Positions 1 through 11,219 of a stretch of 64,000 nucleotides of DNA are shown here, in pieces; positions within the stretch are counted from its first letter, which is position 1, and each line of letters begins with the position of its first letter. Below the pieces are notes generated by a model, which worked only from the letters and a program-made list of their open reading frames with translations, made no database searches and was not told the origin of the DNA. The translations under genes were made by a program, and so were the position numbers. The DNA comes from Narthecium ossifragum (lineage: Eukaryota > Streptophyta > Magnoliopsida > Dioscoreales > Nartheciaceae). Location of the stretch: contig OY986971.1 of assembly GCA_963920575.1 (NCBI GenBank), forward strand, positions 7,690,779 to 7,754,778, in the 5' to 3' direction.

Positions 1-933
1 GATAACGTCATCAACCCGAAATTTAGGGAAATTAGAGTTTAAGTTCAATTATAACTCCTAATTCTGGGATTAATGGTTTTTATTATATAAAGGGGTTGTT
101 TCGGCCGAGTTTCTCATCTTTTTGACAATCTTTGGAGGAGGAAGAAGAAGATGGAGAGGATGTGAATGGTGATAGCTTCCTATTCCAACCTGATGGCTTT
201 CATCCAAAAGATGAGTTGCTAATTCTTGTATTTAGGAATATCATGAAACCCTAGTGTAGTTTTGGTTTTTCTTTAGTTTGATTCTTATGAACTTCTCGAT
301 GAATATGATTTTATTGTTAATAGAGTTGAAGGAACAGAGTTCCCTTGACCTACTTTCAGTCCTACATGATTTCTGTGATTGATTATAGAGATTTATGAGA
401 TGGTTTTCATGAAGCTATTGGTTTGCCTTTGAGATAAGCTATGCTACGCGAAGATAGGTTGTGCCACGGTCATTAGGAGGAGTATAAGTTAAGGTAATCA
501 TAGGACCAAAGACAATCTATGCCAAGCAGATATAGGTTATGCCGTTAGGAACATTAACTTTATTTTAGAGATTCATGTGAGCTTGTAGCCATATGATCTA
601 TAATGTTGAGAGAAGGGAACAAGATGATAACTAGAGAAGACTAAGAATGAAACTAGGGACGATTGAGTAATTCCTAAGTAACTACTTCATTGATTCAAAT
701 TGATCAACATTTTATTTCTTTTCTTTATTAGTTTAGATAACTCTATTCTATCTTTGATTCTTTTCTTTAGTTTTAGGGTTTCGAGAATCGATTTCAATTT
801 CAAACGTTTTCCCTGTGGATCGAATCCCGACTTCACCGCTATTCTACCTAATAGTGTAGTGAATGAATAAGGATTATAAATTTAATATTTGATTGAGTTT
901 GTAATGTTTTAACGACACGTTCGCGAGCGATCA
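1..933 (+). repeat. LTR fragment, 3' portion
   Basis: This looks like the right-hand part of a retrotransposon LTR on the plus strand, cut by the window edge. A TATA-like TATATAAAG lies at 84-92. The stretch CCCTGTGGATCGAATCCCGA near 811-830 resembles a block often found close to the 3' end of plant LTRs. The end at 933 (GCGATCA) is placed where homology to the neighbouring integrase stops. No coding region is visible. The layout resembles the solo LTRs at 2683 and 25834, but the sequences differ, so the family is not assigned. Confidence 0.5.
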
Positions 934-1002
934 ATGCATCATTTCTAAGCTCTTCTAATTCATTCATTTGAAGTTTCCTATGACTTGATATATCATTTGG
1001 TT
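934..1002 (-). pseudogene. G1 gypsy integrase C-terminal fragment
   Basis: On the minus strand this short stretch reads a peptide containing LQMNELEELRNDA, typical of the region after the integrase core in Athila/Tat-type gypsy polyproteins. It continues the integrase frame at 8717-9221 once the LTR at 1003-8711 and one copy of its TGGTT duplication are removed. It is a broken remnant, cut on its left by the LTR fragment ending at 933. Confidence 0.75.
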
Positions 1003-1679
1003 TGTGAGGGCCTGTCCCTCTAACCTGGCTCGACCGCATGGGTCGAGGGCCATTTTCCTATAAGTTTATCTCTCACCGCTATTCTACCTAGTAGCTCGAT
1101 CGGGAAAAATCAAATTGGACGGCGGAGATCGGTCCTGATCTCTATATATAGCCTGTCCCTTTATCTCTCTTTTCTTCTTCCCTGTCGTTGTCTCCCTCTC
1201 TCTCTTTCTCTCTCCAACCGGCTGACCTAGGGCTTGGAGACGCGAGCTTCGAGGAGCGGATCTTGGCGGCTAAAATCATTGGACGCGTGGAGGAGCTGCC
1301 CTACTTGATCAAGTAGGTGTTTCTACCTCGATCTTGTGATCGGGTTCTCCTAAGATAGGTTTATTGTGTTTTCGATGTAGGAATACATGATAGAATGTTG
1401 TGTAGTTTAATACATGAATGTTATAGCACGTGTAGAGTAGCTCTACTTCTTTGTTTTTGTATTTTATCGGATGATTCCCGTATTATCGCGGTTTTGTCAG
1501 TTTTTGGCCATTAAGACCTAGATTTGAGATTTAACCATCAAAATTGTGTTTTCTTCGTACCAATAGCTTCTCCATCATCTATTACGCATGCCTGCAAAGT
1601 TTCATTAATTTCCAACAAGATTTGATCATTCAAATCCAAGAAATTAGATTTCCGACACTGTTCTGAAGAACTGTGCATT

Positions 1680-1975
1680 AGTCCCGACGGTCGATCGGCG
1701 GATCGACCGTCAAGGGTTGATATGCTTCTTTCTGGCCTGACGGTCGACCGTCGCATCGACCGTCAGGCTCTGTCGCGTTTTTGGTCTCCCATGGTTGATG
1801 CACCGATCGACCGCGGGCTCCCTCTCTTTTCCATTCCGCCTCACGATCGACCGTCGGATCGACCGTCACATCGTCCGTGAGGCTCTGTCTCATTTTGGAC
1901 CTCCCACGGTTGATGTACCGATCGACCGTGGCCTCACGGTCTACCGTCGGATCGACCGTCGCTTCGACCATGGGC
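1680..1975 (+). repeat. GATCGACCGTC palindromic array in LTR A1
   Basis: Many copies of an 11-base motif GATCGACCGTC and its variants, in both orientations, are spaced by unique words. Adjacent copies are self-complementary (CGGTCGAC, GATCGACC), so a transcript could fold into many small hairpins. The array lies downstream of the LTR TATA box. A related array is in A3 at 5975-6400. Confidence 0.8.
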
Positions 1976-2682
1976 CACTGAACTGTGTTTTCTTGTTTCC
2001 TTTGATTGATTTTCATTCATGATAGATATCCAATCATGTTAGGGAGCATACACGTTGTTTTCATGGGATATTAATGGATTTCTATCGAGATTGGGAATTG
2101 AACCGGGAGTTTAACCTCTTTGAAGAATTTATGGTTTTTACCCGCATTTAAATACTTGGTTGGTTAGTGGTTTAAATGTGTATTGCTTCCCTAGCTGTTA
2201 GCTAACTATGAGTGTTAGCTAACGAGGTATTGTGAAACCTTAGCCCGTTGTCGGCGAGTGTCGAGAGCTATTGTATAATTGTTGAACTTATAACTGATGT
2301 TATGGCATATAGAGACATCTAGGATAGATGTTTGCATAGGGTCATGCACTTTATGCATTAGAAGCATATCAGGTTAGGCGGGCGATGAGTTGATCGCCGA
2401 TCCGAGGCTCTCAGGTAGCTCGGATCTAGCCTTAGGACCGCGGCTGGGTAGTAAGGATTATGACGTGATTGTATAATCGGAATCTCGTGTTATTGAGGAT
2501 GTGCTATAGTTGGCTAAGATCTTTGCTTTGAGGTTTAGAGGTCATGGTGTCTTCCCAAGGCCGAGTACTATGGATGGTTGTCGATGTCCCTGACATGGTC
2601 CCCAGGCAGTGGTTTTCTGCTGGGTAACGGTGATCCTACTAGTCCTGGTTCTTGTTCCTCCCAGCGTGTTGGTTGATGTTCC

Positions 2683-3192
2683 TGATGAGTGCCTGAAAAT
2701 ACACTCTGAACATGACTAAGAGCAGCTTATTTGCTTAGTTTTCATGATTAATATAGGTGATTTCGTCCGTATATGTTCCTTCACAAAGTTATTTGTATTA
2801 CTCAGGAAATTGAAGCAAAGATGAGTCTTTAACGCCAAAACTGTACCTTCTCGGAATGAACCAGATGAAGTACCATATATGTTTGGAAAGCTCTTGAAGT
2901 TTAGTTTCTGTAGAATCTTACGGTTCGTGATTCTGAGTTTCCTAAAGAAAGTTACGGTAATTTTAGTACCAATGGCGCAGTCTGGATGGCAAAACAGTAA
3001 ATACTCAGGACAGACGAATCGATCATGTTCCCTAAAAGGATCGATCCTTTTATGCAGACGGACCTGACAGAACGCATACTTCTCAAATTATCACAGAAGG
3101 ATCAAATTTTCTGCTTGTCTCTTTGTGGGTTCAACCTCTCTTATGCTGTACTGCACCGCGACCGCTGTGTGTGACACATTTGAGCGACATCA
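2683..3192 (+). repeat. Family C short solo LTR, internally deleted
   Basis: It starts TGATGAGTGCC and ends GACATCA, flanked by GTTCC at 2678-2682 and 3193-3197. Its first part and its last ~100 bases match the ends of the longer copy at 25834-27619, while the middle is missing. It interrupts A1 exactly, because the A1 sequence resumes after one GTTCC. Confidence 0.88.
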
Positions 3193-5442
3193 GTTCCCAG
3201 CGTGGTCGGTCGAGAAGAGTAGGATCCCTTGGGGAGTCAATAGGAGTTGTGGGGCCCCGTGGCATTCGTTAGGCTTGTGCAGGGAGACATCACTGTTGTT
3301 GTTTTCCTCCTTTCAGTGTGTCGTAGAGTAGAACCCTACTGAGCTTATCTCTCACTCCTAACCGGTCTGCGTTTGCAGGTGCAAGCGCCAGTTCTTCCGC
3401 AGTAGAGCCGGGGTGTCACGCCCCGACCCAGAAAATCCATCCAGATCGAGGCGTGAGCCACAATGCCCAGTAGGGTTCTACTCTACGTCACACAGAAAGG
3501 AAGGGAAACAACAAATGTGTCGTTCTCCGCCTAAGCCTAAGGTATGTCAAGGGCCCCATGACCCTGTCGAATCCCGAGGGCTCCTGTCCAGGTCCCACCT
3601 TCACCCAAGAACAAACGAGAGGAAACAAAGACTGCGGGCTCTTGTCCAGGTACCACCCTGCCCAATCATACCATCTCTCGCGGGGACACACATGTCAGGG
3701 ATATCGACAACTATCCTTAGCACTTGGCCTTGGATACTGACACGACGTCTACACCTCAAATACAAGTATATAATCCATAGTCGACTATAGCGATAACCTC
3801 AAATGATATCAAACATAATCATTGATGACAATCACATCCTAATTCTCGACTACCCAAACCCCGGTCCTAGGGCTAGATCCGGGCTACCCGAGAACCCCAG
3901 ATCGGCGATCGAACCCCATCGCCCGCACCTAGCCTTAATGCTTCTAATGCATACAACATGCATGAGTCTAATCAAGCAACTAGGCCTAGGTGTCTCTACA
4001 TGTCAATTCATCAATCACATGTCCACAAGATATGGCCTAGCTATAAGGTATGTTTAGCATTTAAGAATAGACATAAGCCAAGCATAGCATTCACATATCC
4101 CAATCCGATATAATTTCATTCAACACATACAAAGGCACACCTTCGGCCCAATCAGATCTAGACATTCCCACAAATAAATAGAAACGGGCACACCGCCGGC
4201 CCTAGGCTTGAACATGGTATAGAAATAATATAGAATTGAATATTTGATCAGCACTTCTAAGGATCGCAAAGTAACATTTGGTCAACAAACTTGAACAAAT
4301 AAGGGAACACGCTACTATATCATGCAATAGATATGATCGACATACGAATATCATCATCATAGAAAAGAGTATAAACCAATAATAAATTGGCAGTTCAACA
4401 CTTCAACAAATAACCAAAGGATATAGCATAGCTGAACTTGTCTGGGAAGCAAGAAAGGGAAATCACCATTCAAAACCAACATATCCACAGGGAGGGCCTC
4501 CAATAGCCGGCCCAACCTCGTGGGTAATCCTCAACGGAAAGGGAAGAACAGAGGAAGGTATAGTAGATCATGATAGCAGGGAAATGTAGTATGGCACATC
4601 ATAGAAATCCAGGGCAGCAAGGAGTAATTCACTAGAATCCTGCAACCCAATAGCTTAACAACGATGTACCCATCCAGCAAGAAGGACTTAGCAGTGTATA
4701 ACATAACATCAATTGAGGACAGAGCATGGCAGCGAGAGTAGGCATGAGAAAGGCAATAGGGGAGGGAAAAACACTGAGGAGAAACAGAGGAAGTGATCAC
4801 GGTCGTCCGCGAATCCAGAACAGGGGAAGGAAGAGGGTATCCAGCAAACTAGAAATCGATGGAGGGAGCTCCGGCTTCACACTATCGAGGAAGGCTAGAT
4901 GATCATTACCCAAGGGAAAAGGGGAAGCAAATCCAAACCCACGGACAGGGAAGAAGGGACGGATGAGAAACAGAGGGGAGGACCCAGAACAGAGGAACTG
5001 GCAATCCAACAACCGGAGAAGGAAGGAGGAGTAAAACTCATCAAAAACTCCAAGAAAAATCCATAGCTCTGAATCTCTGCGGTACGAGTGAAACAAAGAG
5101 AGAAAGAGAGAGAGAAAGACGAAGAACAGGGCATCCATACCCTAGCTAACATCGAAATTGTGAGGGCCCGTCCCTCTGACCTGGCTCGACCGCGTGGGTC
5201 GAGGGTCGTTTTCCTGTTGATTTGTTTCCGCGTCGGGTACGATCGGGCGATCGTATGGTGGTTTTTAGCCGAGGGGCATTTTGGTAAATATGCCCCTCGG
5301 TGATCGGTTTCACACCCGCGTTGCTCACACGGCCTTGGATTGATATATGTGTTTGATTAGAATCTTAAGGGCGCGCTTGATCGGATGATCAGAGCTCGAT
5401 CGGGAAAGATCGAATCGGACGGCCGAGATCGGTCCGGACCTC

Positions 5443-5450
5443 TATATAAG
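5443..5450 (+). promoter_or_regulatory. TATA box of LTR A3
   Basis: TATATAAG lies about 285 bases from the LTR start and is followed by a CT-rich initiator-like leader (CTCTTTCTCTCTC). The same arrangement is seen in the other sense copies of family A, for example near 1142 and 62844. It marks the probable transcription start of the parental element. Confidence 0.65.
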
Positions 5451-5974
5451 ACCTGTCTCTTTCTCTCTCTCTCTTTCTCTTCTCCTGTCATTTTCTCTCT
5501 CCCTCTCTCCCCTACGGCTGTGCTAGGGCTTCGGAGCGTGGCTTTCGATGCGTGGATCTTGGCGGTTTGATTGGTTGGACGCGTGGAGGAGCTGCTCTAC
5601 TTGCTCATGTAGGTGTTTCTACCACGATCCTGTGATCAGGTTCTCCTAGGATAGGTTTCTTGTACTTTCGCTGAAGAAATACTTGTTAGAATGTTGTGTA
5701 ACTTGTAGCATGTGTATCATGGCTTGTGTAGAGTAGCTCTATAGCTTGGTTTCCGTATTTTATCGGACGATTTCCGTATTATCGCCATTTTGTCGGTTTT
5801 CGGCCATTGAGACCTAGGTTTGAGATTTAACCATCCAAATCGTGTTTTATTCATATCATTAGTTTCTCCATCATCTATTACATATGCTTGCAAAGTTTCA
5901 TCAACATCCAACTTGATTTGATCATTCAAATCCAAGAAATTAGATTTCTGACACTGTTCTGATAAACTGTGCCT

Positions 5975-6400
5975 TAGATCGACCGTCAAGCATTGATACG
6001 CTCTTTCTAGGCCTGACGATCGACCGTCAGGCTCTGTCTGTTTTTTGGTCTCCCAGGGTCGATGCTCGGATCGACCGCGGGATCTTCTCTTTTTCCATTT
6101 CGTCTCACGGTCGATCGTCGGATCGACCGTCGCATCGACCGTCAGGCTCTGTCTGGTTTTTGGTCTCCCAGGGTCGATGCTCAGATCGACCGTGGGATCT
6201 TCTCTTTTTCCATTTCGCCTCACAGTCGACCGTCGGATCGACCGTCAGGCTCTGTCTCCATTTTGGCTTCTCAGGGTCGATGTACCGATCGATCGTCGCC
6301 CATGTGTTTTTTCTCTTTTTGGTCTCACGGTCGATCGTCGAATCGACCGTGACATCGACCGTGGCCTCACAGTCGACAGTCGGATCGACCGTGAGCCCTT
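5975..6400 (+). repeat. GATCGACCGTC palindromic array in LTR A3
   Basis: This is an expanded version of the array in A1. CGGTCGATCGTCGGATCGAC-type units are repeated, mixed with words such as CTCTTTTTCCATTTCG. Most units contain GATCGACC or its complement, so the block can fold on itself in many registers. Confidence 0.8.
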
Positions 6401-8716
6401 GAACACTGTTTTCTGGGTTTCTTTGAATGGCTTGCATTTGTGATAGATACTTAAGCATGTTGGGAAGCATGCACGTGGTTTTCATGGAGTTTTCAAGGGA
6501 TTTCTACTTAAATGGAGGATTGTATCGCGTACTTATCCCTTTTGGGCGAATTGTGGTTTTGTTTGCATCTAATACTTGGTTTGATAGGTAGTTAAATGCT
6601 TATTTGATTGCCTAGCCATTAGCTAGCTATGAGTGCTAGCTAATGTGGAATTATGAAACCTTAGCCTCTTGCCGGCAACTGCCGAGGGCTACTGTATATC
6701 TGTTGGACCTATAACTGATGGTGTGGCATATAGAGACATCTAGGGTAGATGTTTGTATAGTTTCATGCATTGTATGCATTAGAGGCATATGAGGTTAGGC
6801 GGGCGATGGGTTGATCGCCTATCCGAGGCTCTCGGGTAGCTCGGATCTAGCCTTAGGACCGTGGCTGGGTAGTGAGGATTATGGCGTGATTATAATCGAA
6901 TCTCTTGTTATCGGGGATGTGTTCTTGTTGCTAACGATGGTTGTCGGTGCCCCTGACATGGTCCCCAGGCAGTGGCTTCCTGCTGGGTAAGGGTGATCCT
7001 ACTGATTCTGGTTCTCTGTTTCCTCCCAGCGTGTTTGGTTTATGTATCCCAGCGTGGTCGGTTGAGAAGAGTAGGATCCTTTGGGGTAGTCGACAGGGGT
7101 TGTGGACCCCGTGGCATTCCTTAGGCTTGAGCGGGGAGTCAACACTGTTGTTGTTTTTCTCCCTTCTGTGTGTCGTAGAGTAGAACCCTACTGAGCTTAT
7201 CGCTCACTCCTACCCGGGCTGCGTTTGTAGGCGCAGGCGCCAGTTCTTCTTCTGTAGAGCCGGCGGGATCTGCGTTTGGCTGCGCGAGTACTTCCAGAGG
7301 CGCTTAAGGTTGCTGGAGGACGACTGTTGTACCTTTTTGATAGTTTGTATATTATAAACATCTTTCGAGGAATTTTGGATTATTGTATAAAGTCTTTCCC
7401 TTGGAGGAGTTTGATAAAGAATTTTGTATCAGTACAACTTGATGTATATATATATGAATTGAATTTCTATTTCACCTCTGGAAATATTTTGTTTAAATTT
7501 ATCTGTCTTTTCCACTTTATATCGCGCCAATTGGAGATGAATAGTGATAGGAACCCTCACGCCCCGTCCTGGATGGGTTTTCTGGGTCGAGGTGTGATAG
7601 AAATCCACATCAAGTCCTAGATCAAAGTAACGGCAAGCAATGACAGGGGAAGAACAACCCAAAAGATCCTAATCTAACATGCTTCAATCAATCCTAGAAG
7701 CCTAACCAACAGTTAGGGTAGGAATCTCTACCTCTTGGCGTCGAGATCTCGTCCTTACTCTTCTTCTCCGACCGCAGTTGTCATCCCCGAGCTCACCGCC
7801 AGTCGCACGTCGCCGTTACCTCTCTCCTCGGGCCGTGGGTTGCCTCCAGTCGTGGTCGTCGAGCTTGCCTAGCCCTCCGCCGTCGCCATCGCCGCCGACG
7901 CCGCCAAGTCCTCTCCTTCCCGGTCGCGATCACCGCCGCCAAGATCTCCTCTCTCTATGGTGGTCTCTCCCTCCCCTCAGCCGTTGCGTTGTGACCCAGG
8001 CGAGGTCTTGTGGGAGGAGTGAATAATAGGGTTAGGTTTTAAACAAACGGGTTACATTAGTTCACAACCGTTCGATCACCCTAAGTTGATCATAACCGTT
8101 CAGATCTAGATCTACTTGATCGAACCCTGATCTTCGGATCCAGAGCACTCCTATGGGTCTACTCAAGTACATATATCATTATAAGGCCGTCTGTGCATTA
8201 CACGCGTGTGAACCCAACCCACAGGGCGCAATTTACCCAAATTGTCCCTGGGGTTACAAAGAGGCAATGCGATCAGCCGATCGCGCTCAACGCAGAAACA
8301 AGTCAAGAAGGGATCGGCCATCGACCGACGCGGTCGAGCCGGGTCAGAGGAACGGGTCCTCACACGGCGGGATCAGATTTTGGCTGCGCGACTACTTCCA
8401 GAGGCGTCTGAGGTTGCTGCAGGATGACCGTTGTACTTTTTGATAGTTTTGTATATTATAAACATCTTCGAGGATTTTTGGATTATATGTATAATATCTT
8501 TTCCCTTCGAGGAGTTTGATAAGAATTGTATCAGATGTTTAAACAATACAACTTGATGTATTTATGAATTGAATTACAGCTTTACCTCTGGAGTTTAAAT
8601 TGTTTAAGTTTATCTCTTTTTTTCGCAAATGTATCACGCCAATTGGATGTGAATATTGATAGGAACCCTCACGCCCTGTCCTGGATGGGTTCTCTGGGTC
8701 GGGGTGTGACATGGTT

Positions 8717-9240
8717 CCCAATTGAGTTGTTTAATGGCACAATAAGCTCGATGTTGAATTTCAACCGGTAGGTAGCATGGTTTGCCAAAGACTAATCGGA
8801 ATGGTGACATCCCAATTGGTGTCTTATAGGCCGTTCTATATATTCCAATTGGTGTCTTATATGCCATTCTATATGCCCAATCCTTCCGGTCAATTCTCAC
8901 AATTTTCTCTAAGATGCACTTAATTTGCCGATTAGAGACTTCAACTTGGCCACTTGTTTGAGGATGGTAAGGAGTGGCTATTTTGTGTGTAATTCCATAC
9001 TTTTTAAGTAAATTTTTGAAATGATGGTTTGGAAAATGAGATCCACCATCACTTACGATGACTCTAGGAAATCCAAAACGGATGAGAATATTTGGTTGCA
9101 CAAATTTCAAGACAATTTTGTGATCATTAGTTTTGGTAGGAATGGCCTCTACCCATTTGGACACATAATCAACTCCTATCCAAATATATGAATATCCGTT
9201 TGAAGGAGAAAAAGGACCCATGAAATCAATTCTCTAAACA
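8717..9240 (-). pseudogene. G1 gypsy integrase core fragment
   Basis: The minus-strand frame reads an Athila/Tat-type integrase catalytic core. It begins with [20 protein letters not shown] (MDFMGPF.. consensus) and [11 protein letters not shown], followed by [10 protein letters not shown] (catalytic D) and [17 protein letters not shown] (catalytic E). It ends in [21 protein letters not shown] short duplication (the word for TPIG is repeated) and a stop upstream of the core show decay. It is interrupted at its 3' end by solo LTR A1 and continues at 934-1002. It would have joined element cDNA to host DNA; it is not functional here. Confidence 0.88.
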
Positions 9241-9387
9241 TTCAAAATTTCACATACAAGGATAAAATGTTGACGTATATCATCTCTTTTAGAAATTGTG
9301 CCAAGTTGTTGGCATCGAAGGCAAGATTTAGCAAAATTTAGCAAAATTATGTGAATCTTTAAAAATCATTGACCAATAAAACCCACA

Positions 9388-9699
9388 TTAAAAGATTTTC
9401 ACCGTGGTCTTTCTTCCCGAAAAATGCCCCCCACAAGGTTGAGAATGGCAAAAGATGAGAATAGATGTAATTTCTGATTCCGGAATACATCTTCTTAACA
9501 TTTGATCGGGGCAACATTTGAAATTGTAAGGATCATACCAAAAATAGGAGTTGATGTGAGAAAAGAACTTGATTCGATCACCCTGAGACCAAGAATTTGG
9601 AATTTGACCGGTGACCAAATAGTTAACAATGTGAGCAAACCATGGATTGCATGCTTGACTAATTGCAAAAAGAAATTCATCGGGAAATGCATCAAGCAC
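9388..9699 (-). pseudogene. G1 gypsy integrase zinc-binding region fragment
   Basis: The frame contains [11 protein letters not shown], then FCHSQPCGGHFSGRKT, the typical start of the HHCC zinc-binding domain that precedes the integrase core in plant gypsy elements. It overlaps the end of the RNase H frame at 9495-9899 in a different reading frame, showing frameshifts in what was one polyprotein. Confidence 0.8.
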
Positions 9700-9965
9700 C
9701 GGTGTTGAATCAAGGATAATATGAATGGAAACCGAGAAAGGTGATCGGTCACAACATTAGAAGATCCCTTCTTATCTCTTAATTCAAAATCGAATTCTTG
9801 AAGAAGTAAAACCCACCGAATTAGTCTAGGCGTTGAATCTTTTTTTTTGTCACTATATATCTCAAAGCGGCATGGTCGGTGAAAATAATAACTTTTCATC
9901 CAAGAAAATATGATCGGAATTTCTCAAGTGCAAAAGCCACCGCTAACAATTCTTTTTCGGTTGTG
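9495..9965 (-). pseudogene. G1 gypsy RNase H fragment
   Basis: The translated minus strand gives [20 protein letters not shown] followed by [13 protein letters not shown], the hallmark end of the gypsy RNase H domain (consensus ends ADHLSR). Several frameshifts and a homopolymer run at 9839-9848 break the frame. This domain degraded the RNA strand of the replication hybrid. Confidence 0.82.
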
Positions 9966-9967
9966 GT

Positions 9968-10999
9968 CTAATTGAGTTGGGCATCAATTAAGGTTTTACT
10001 TGTATAACAAATCACATGGGGGAGTTTATCAAGCTGTTGTCCTAACACGGCACCCAAAGCAAATAAGTTTGAATGGAAGTTAATAATCCGGTGGATTAAC
10101 AATAGGAGCCGAAGAAAGAGCATCACGAAGAATGGTGAAGGCTTATAAGCATGGATCATCAAAAATAAAAGGTGCATCTTTTGCAAGCAAGGCACACAAA
10201 GGGCGTGAGATTTTACTAAAATCTTTGATGAAATGTCGGTAAAACCGGCGGGGCTTAAAAATGAACGAATTTGCCAAACCGAAGATGGAGATGGAAGTTT
10301 TGAAATAATTTCAAGTTTAGCTTTATCAACTTCAATTCCTCTTTTGGAAACCACATGTCCTAAAACAATACCTTCACATCTTTTAAACACCTTTCCTAAA
10401 CTTTTCAAACAAGATTCAAATGTTTGTCCAAAAACGGAGAAATCATCCATAAAAATCTCTAAAAATTGTTCGTACATATCTCTAAAAATTGAAATCATAC
10501 ATCTTTGGAAGGTAGCCGGGGCATTACACAAACCAAAAGGCATTCTTTGGTATGAAAAGGTACCAAATGGACATGTAAATGCAATTTTTTCTTGATCTTT
10601 GGGGTCAATTGCTATTTGATTATAGCCCGAGTAACCATCAAGAAAACAATAGTAACATTGCTCTGCTAATCTTTCCAAGATTTGATAAATGAATGGGAGC
10701 GGAAAATGATCTTTTCTTATGAAAGAGTTTAATTTTTGGTAATCAATACATACTCACCAACCCGTGGTTTGGCGAGTAGTGATGGTTTCTCCTTTCTCAT
10801 TTTTTATTACGGTGATGCCCAATTTCTTTGGCACCACTTGAGTAGAGTTTACCCATTTTGAATCTGAAATTGGGTATATAATACTCGCGTCTAAGAGTTT
10901 AACCACTTCTTTTAAAACTACTTCTTTCATGTTAGGGTTCAACCTACGTTGGAATTTCCTTACCATTTTAGATTCATCTTCAAGATTAATGTAATGCAT
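9968..10999 (-). pseudogene. G1 gypsy reverse transcriptase, broken
   Basis: Two minus-strand frames cover the RT. The first (10754-10999) holds LNPNMKEVVLKEVVKLLDAS, then IIYPISDSKWVNSTQVVPKK. The second (9968-10678) holds FLDGYSGYNQIAIDP, QRMPFGLCNAPATFQRCM and the catalytic FMDDFSVFG (YxDD box, here F-M-D-D). These are diagnostic of the Athila/Tat branch of Ty3/gypsy. A stop between the frames and the loss of ~25 residues after the YxDD box show that it is dead. Confidence 0.9.
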
Positions 11000-11219
11000 A
11001 CAAATGGTAGGATCAATGCCTCTAAGATCGGCAATTGAGCATCAAATGGCATTCTTATGCAAGTTGAGAATTTTAAGTAATTCCTCCTCTTGTTAACTTG
11101 ACAAAGAGGACGACATAATTACCGGTAAGGTAGAGTTAGACCCAAGACAAGTATATTTGAGGCTTGATGGAAGAGGTTTTATCTCTAAGGTTGGAGGTGA
11201 TATTAGTGAAGGAAGGGCC
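11000..11219 (-). pseudogene. G1 spacer between protease and RT
   Basis: This is sequence of the G1 polyprotein upstream of the RT, without a domain I can name. It is cut at 11219 by solo LTR A4, and the GGGCC at 11215-11219 is one half of that target duplication. Confidence 0.6.

Larger units (their letters stand above)
5159..7599 (+). repeat. Family A solo LTR (A3), youngest of a nest
   Basis: It starts TGTGAGGGCCCG and ends GGTGTGATA (the usual CA end has become TA). Perfect GAAAT duplications lie at 5154-5158 and 7600-7604. At 2441 bp it is an uninterrupted solo LTR and a good reference for the family: U3 with a GC-rich start, TATA box at 5443, pyrimidine-rich leader, palindromic array at 5975-6400, and a U5 end that includes CGCCCCGTCCTGGATGGG. 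Confidence 0.92.
3414..8364 (-). repeat. Family A solo LTR (A2), inverted, split by A3
   Basis: Read on the plus strand it begins TGTCACGCCCCGACC and ends GGGTCCTCACA, the reverse of the family A termini. Flanks are CGGGG (3409-3413) and CGGCG (8365-8369), a 4/5 match to a target duplication. A1 resumes in register after it. A3 (5159-7599) is inserted in it. Without A3 it is about 2.5 kb. The GC-rich stretch 7770-8030 gives proline- and serine-rich open frames, but it is leader sequence of the LTR rather than a gene. Confidence 0.85.
1003..8711 (+). repeat. Family A solo LTR (A1), split by nested insertions
   Basis: It starts TGTGAGGGCC and ends GGTGTGACA, and is flanked by identical TGGTT duplications at 998-1002 and 8712-8716. 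Removing the nested insertions at 2683-3192 and 3414-8364 leaves about 2.2 kb with no internal retroelement domain, so it is a solo LTR. It sits inside the G1 integrase reading frame. A TATA-like run lies near 1142-1150. Part of the U3 region is missing near 1060-1095 and is replaced by a short foreign patch (see findings). Confidence 0.88.

Noticed and set aside
1680..2022. Open frames on both strands (112 and 75 residues) in the GATCGACC array
   Set aside because: They arise from the tandem repeat, have repeated T-V-D-P or I-D-R words and no start context. The region is LTR.
4531..5152. Hydrophobic frames (89, 113 and 85 residues) suggesting membrane proteins
   Set aside because: They fall within solo LTR A2. 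Serine/leucine/phenylalanine-rich translations come from CT-rich LTR leader DNA.
7778..8026. Serine/proline-rich 82-residue frame
   Set aside because: It lies in the leader region of the inverted solo LTR A2 and is read antisense to the element.
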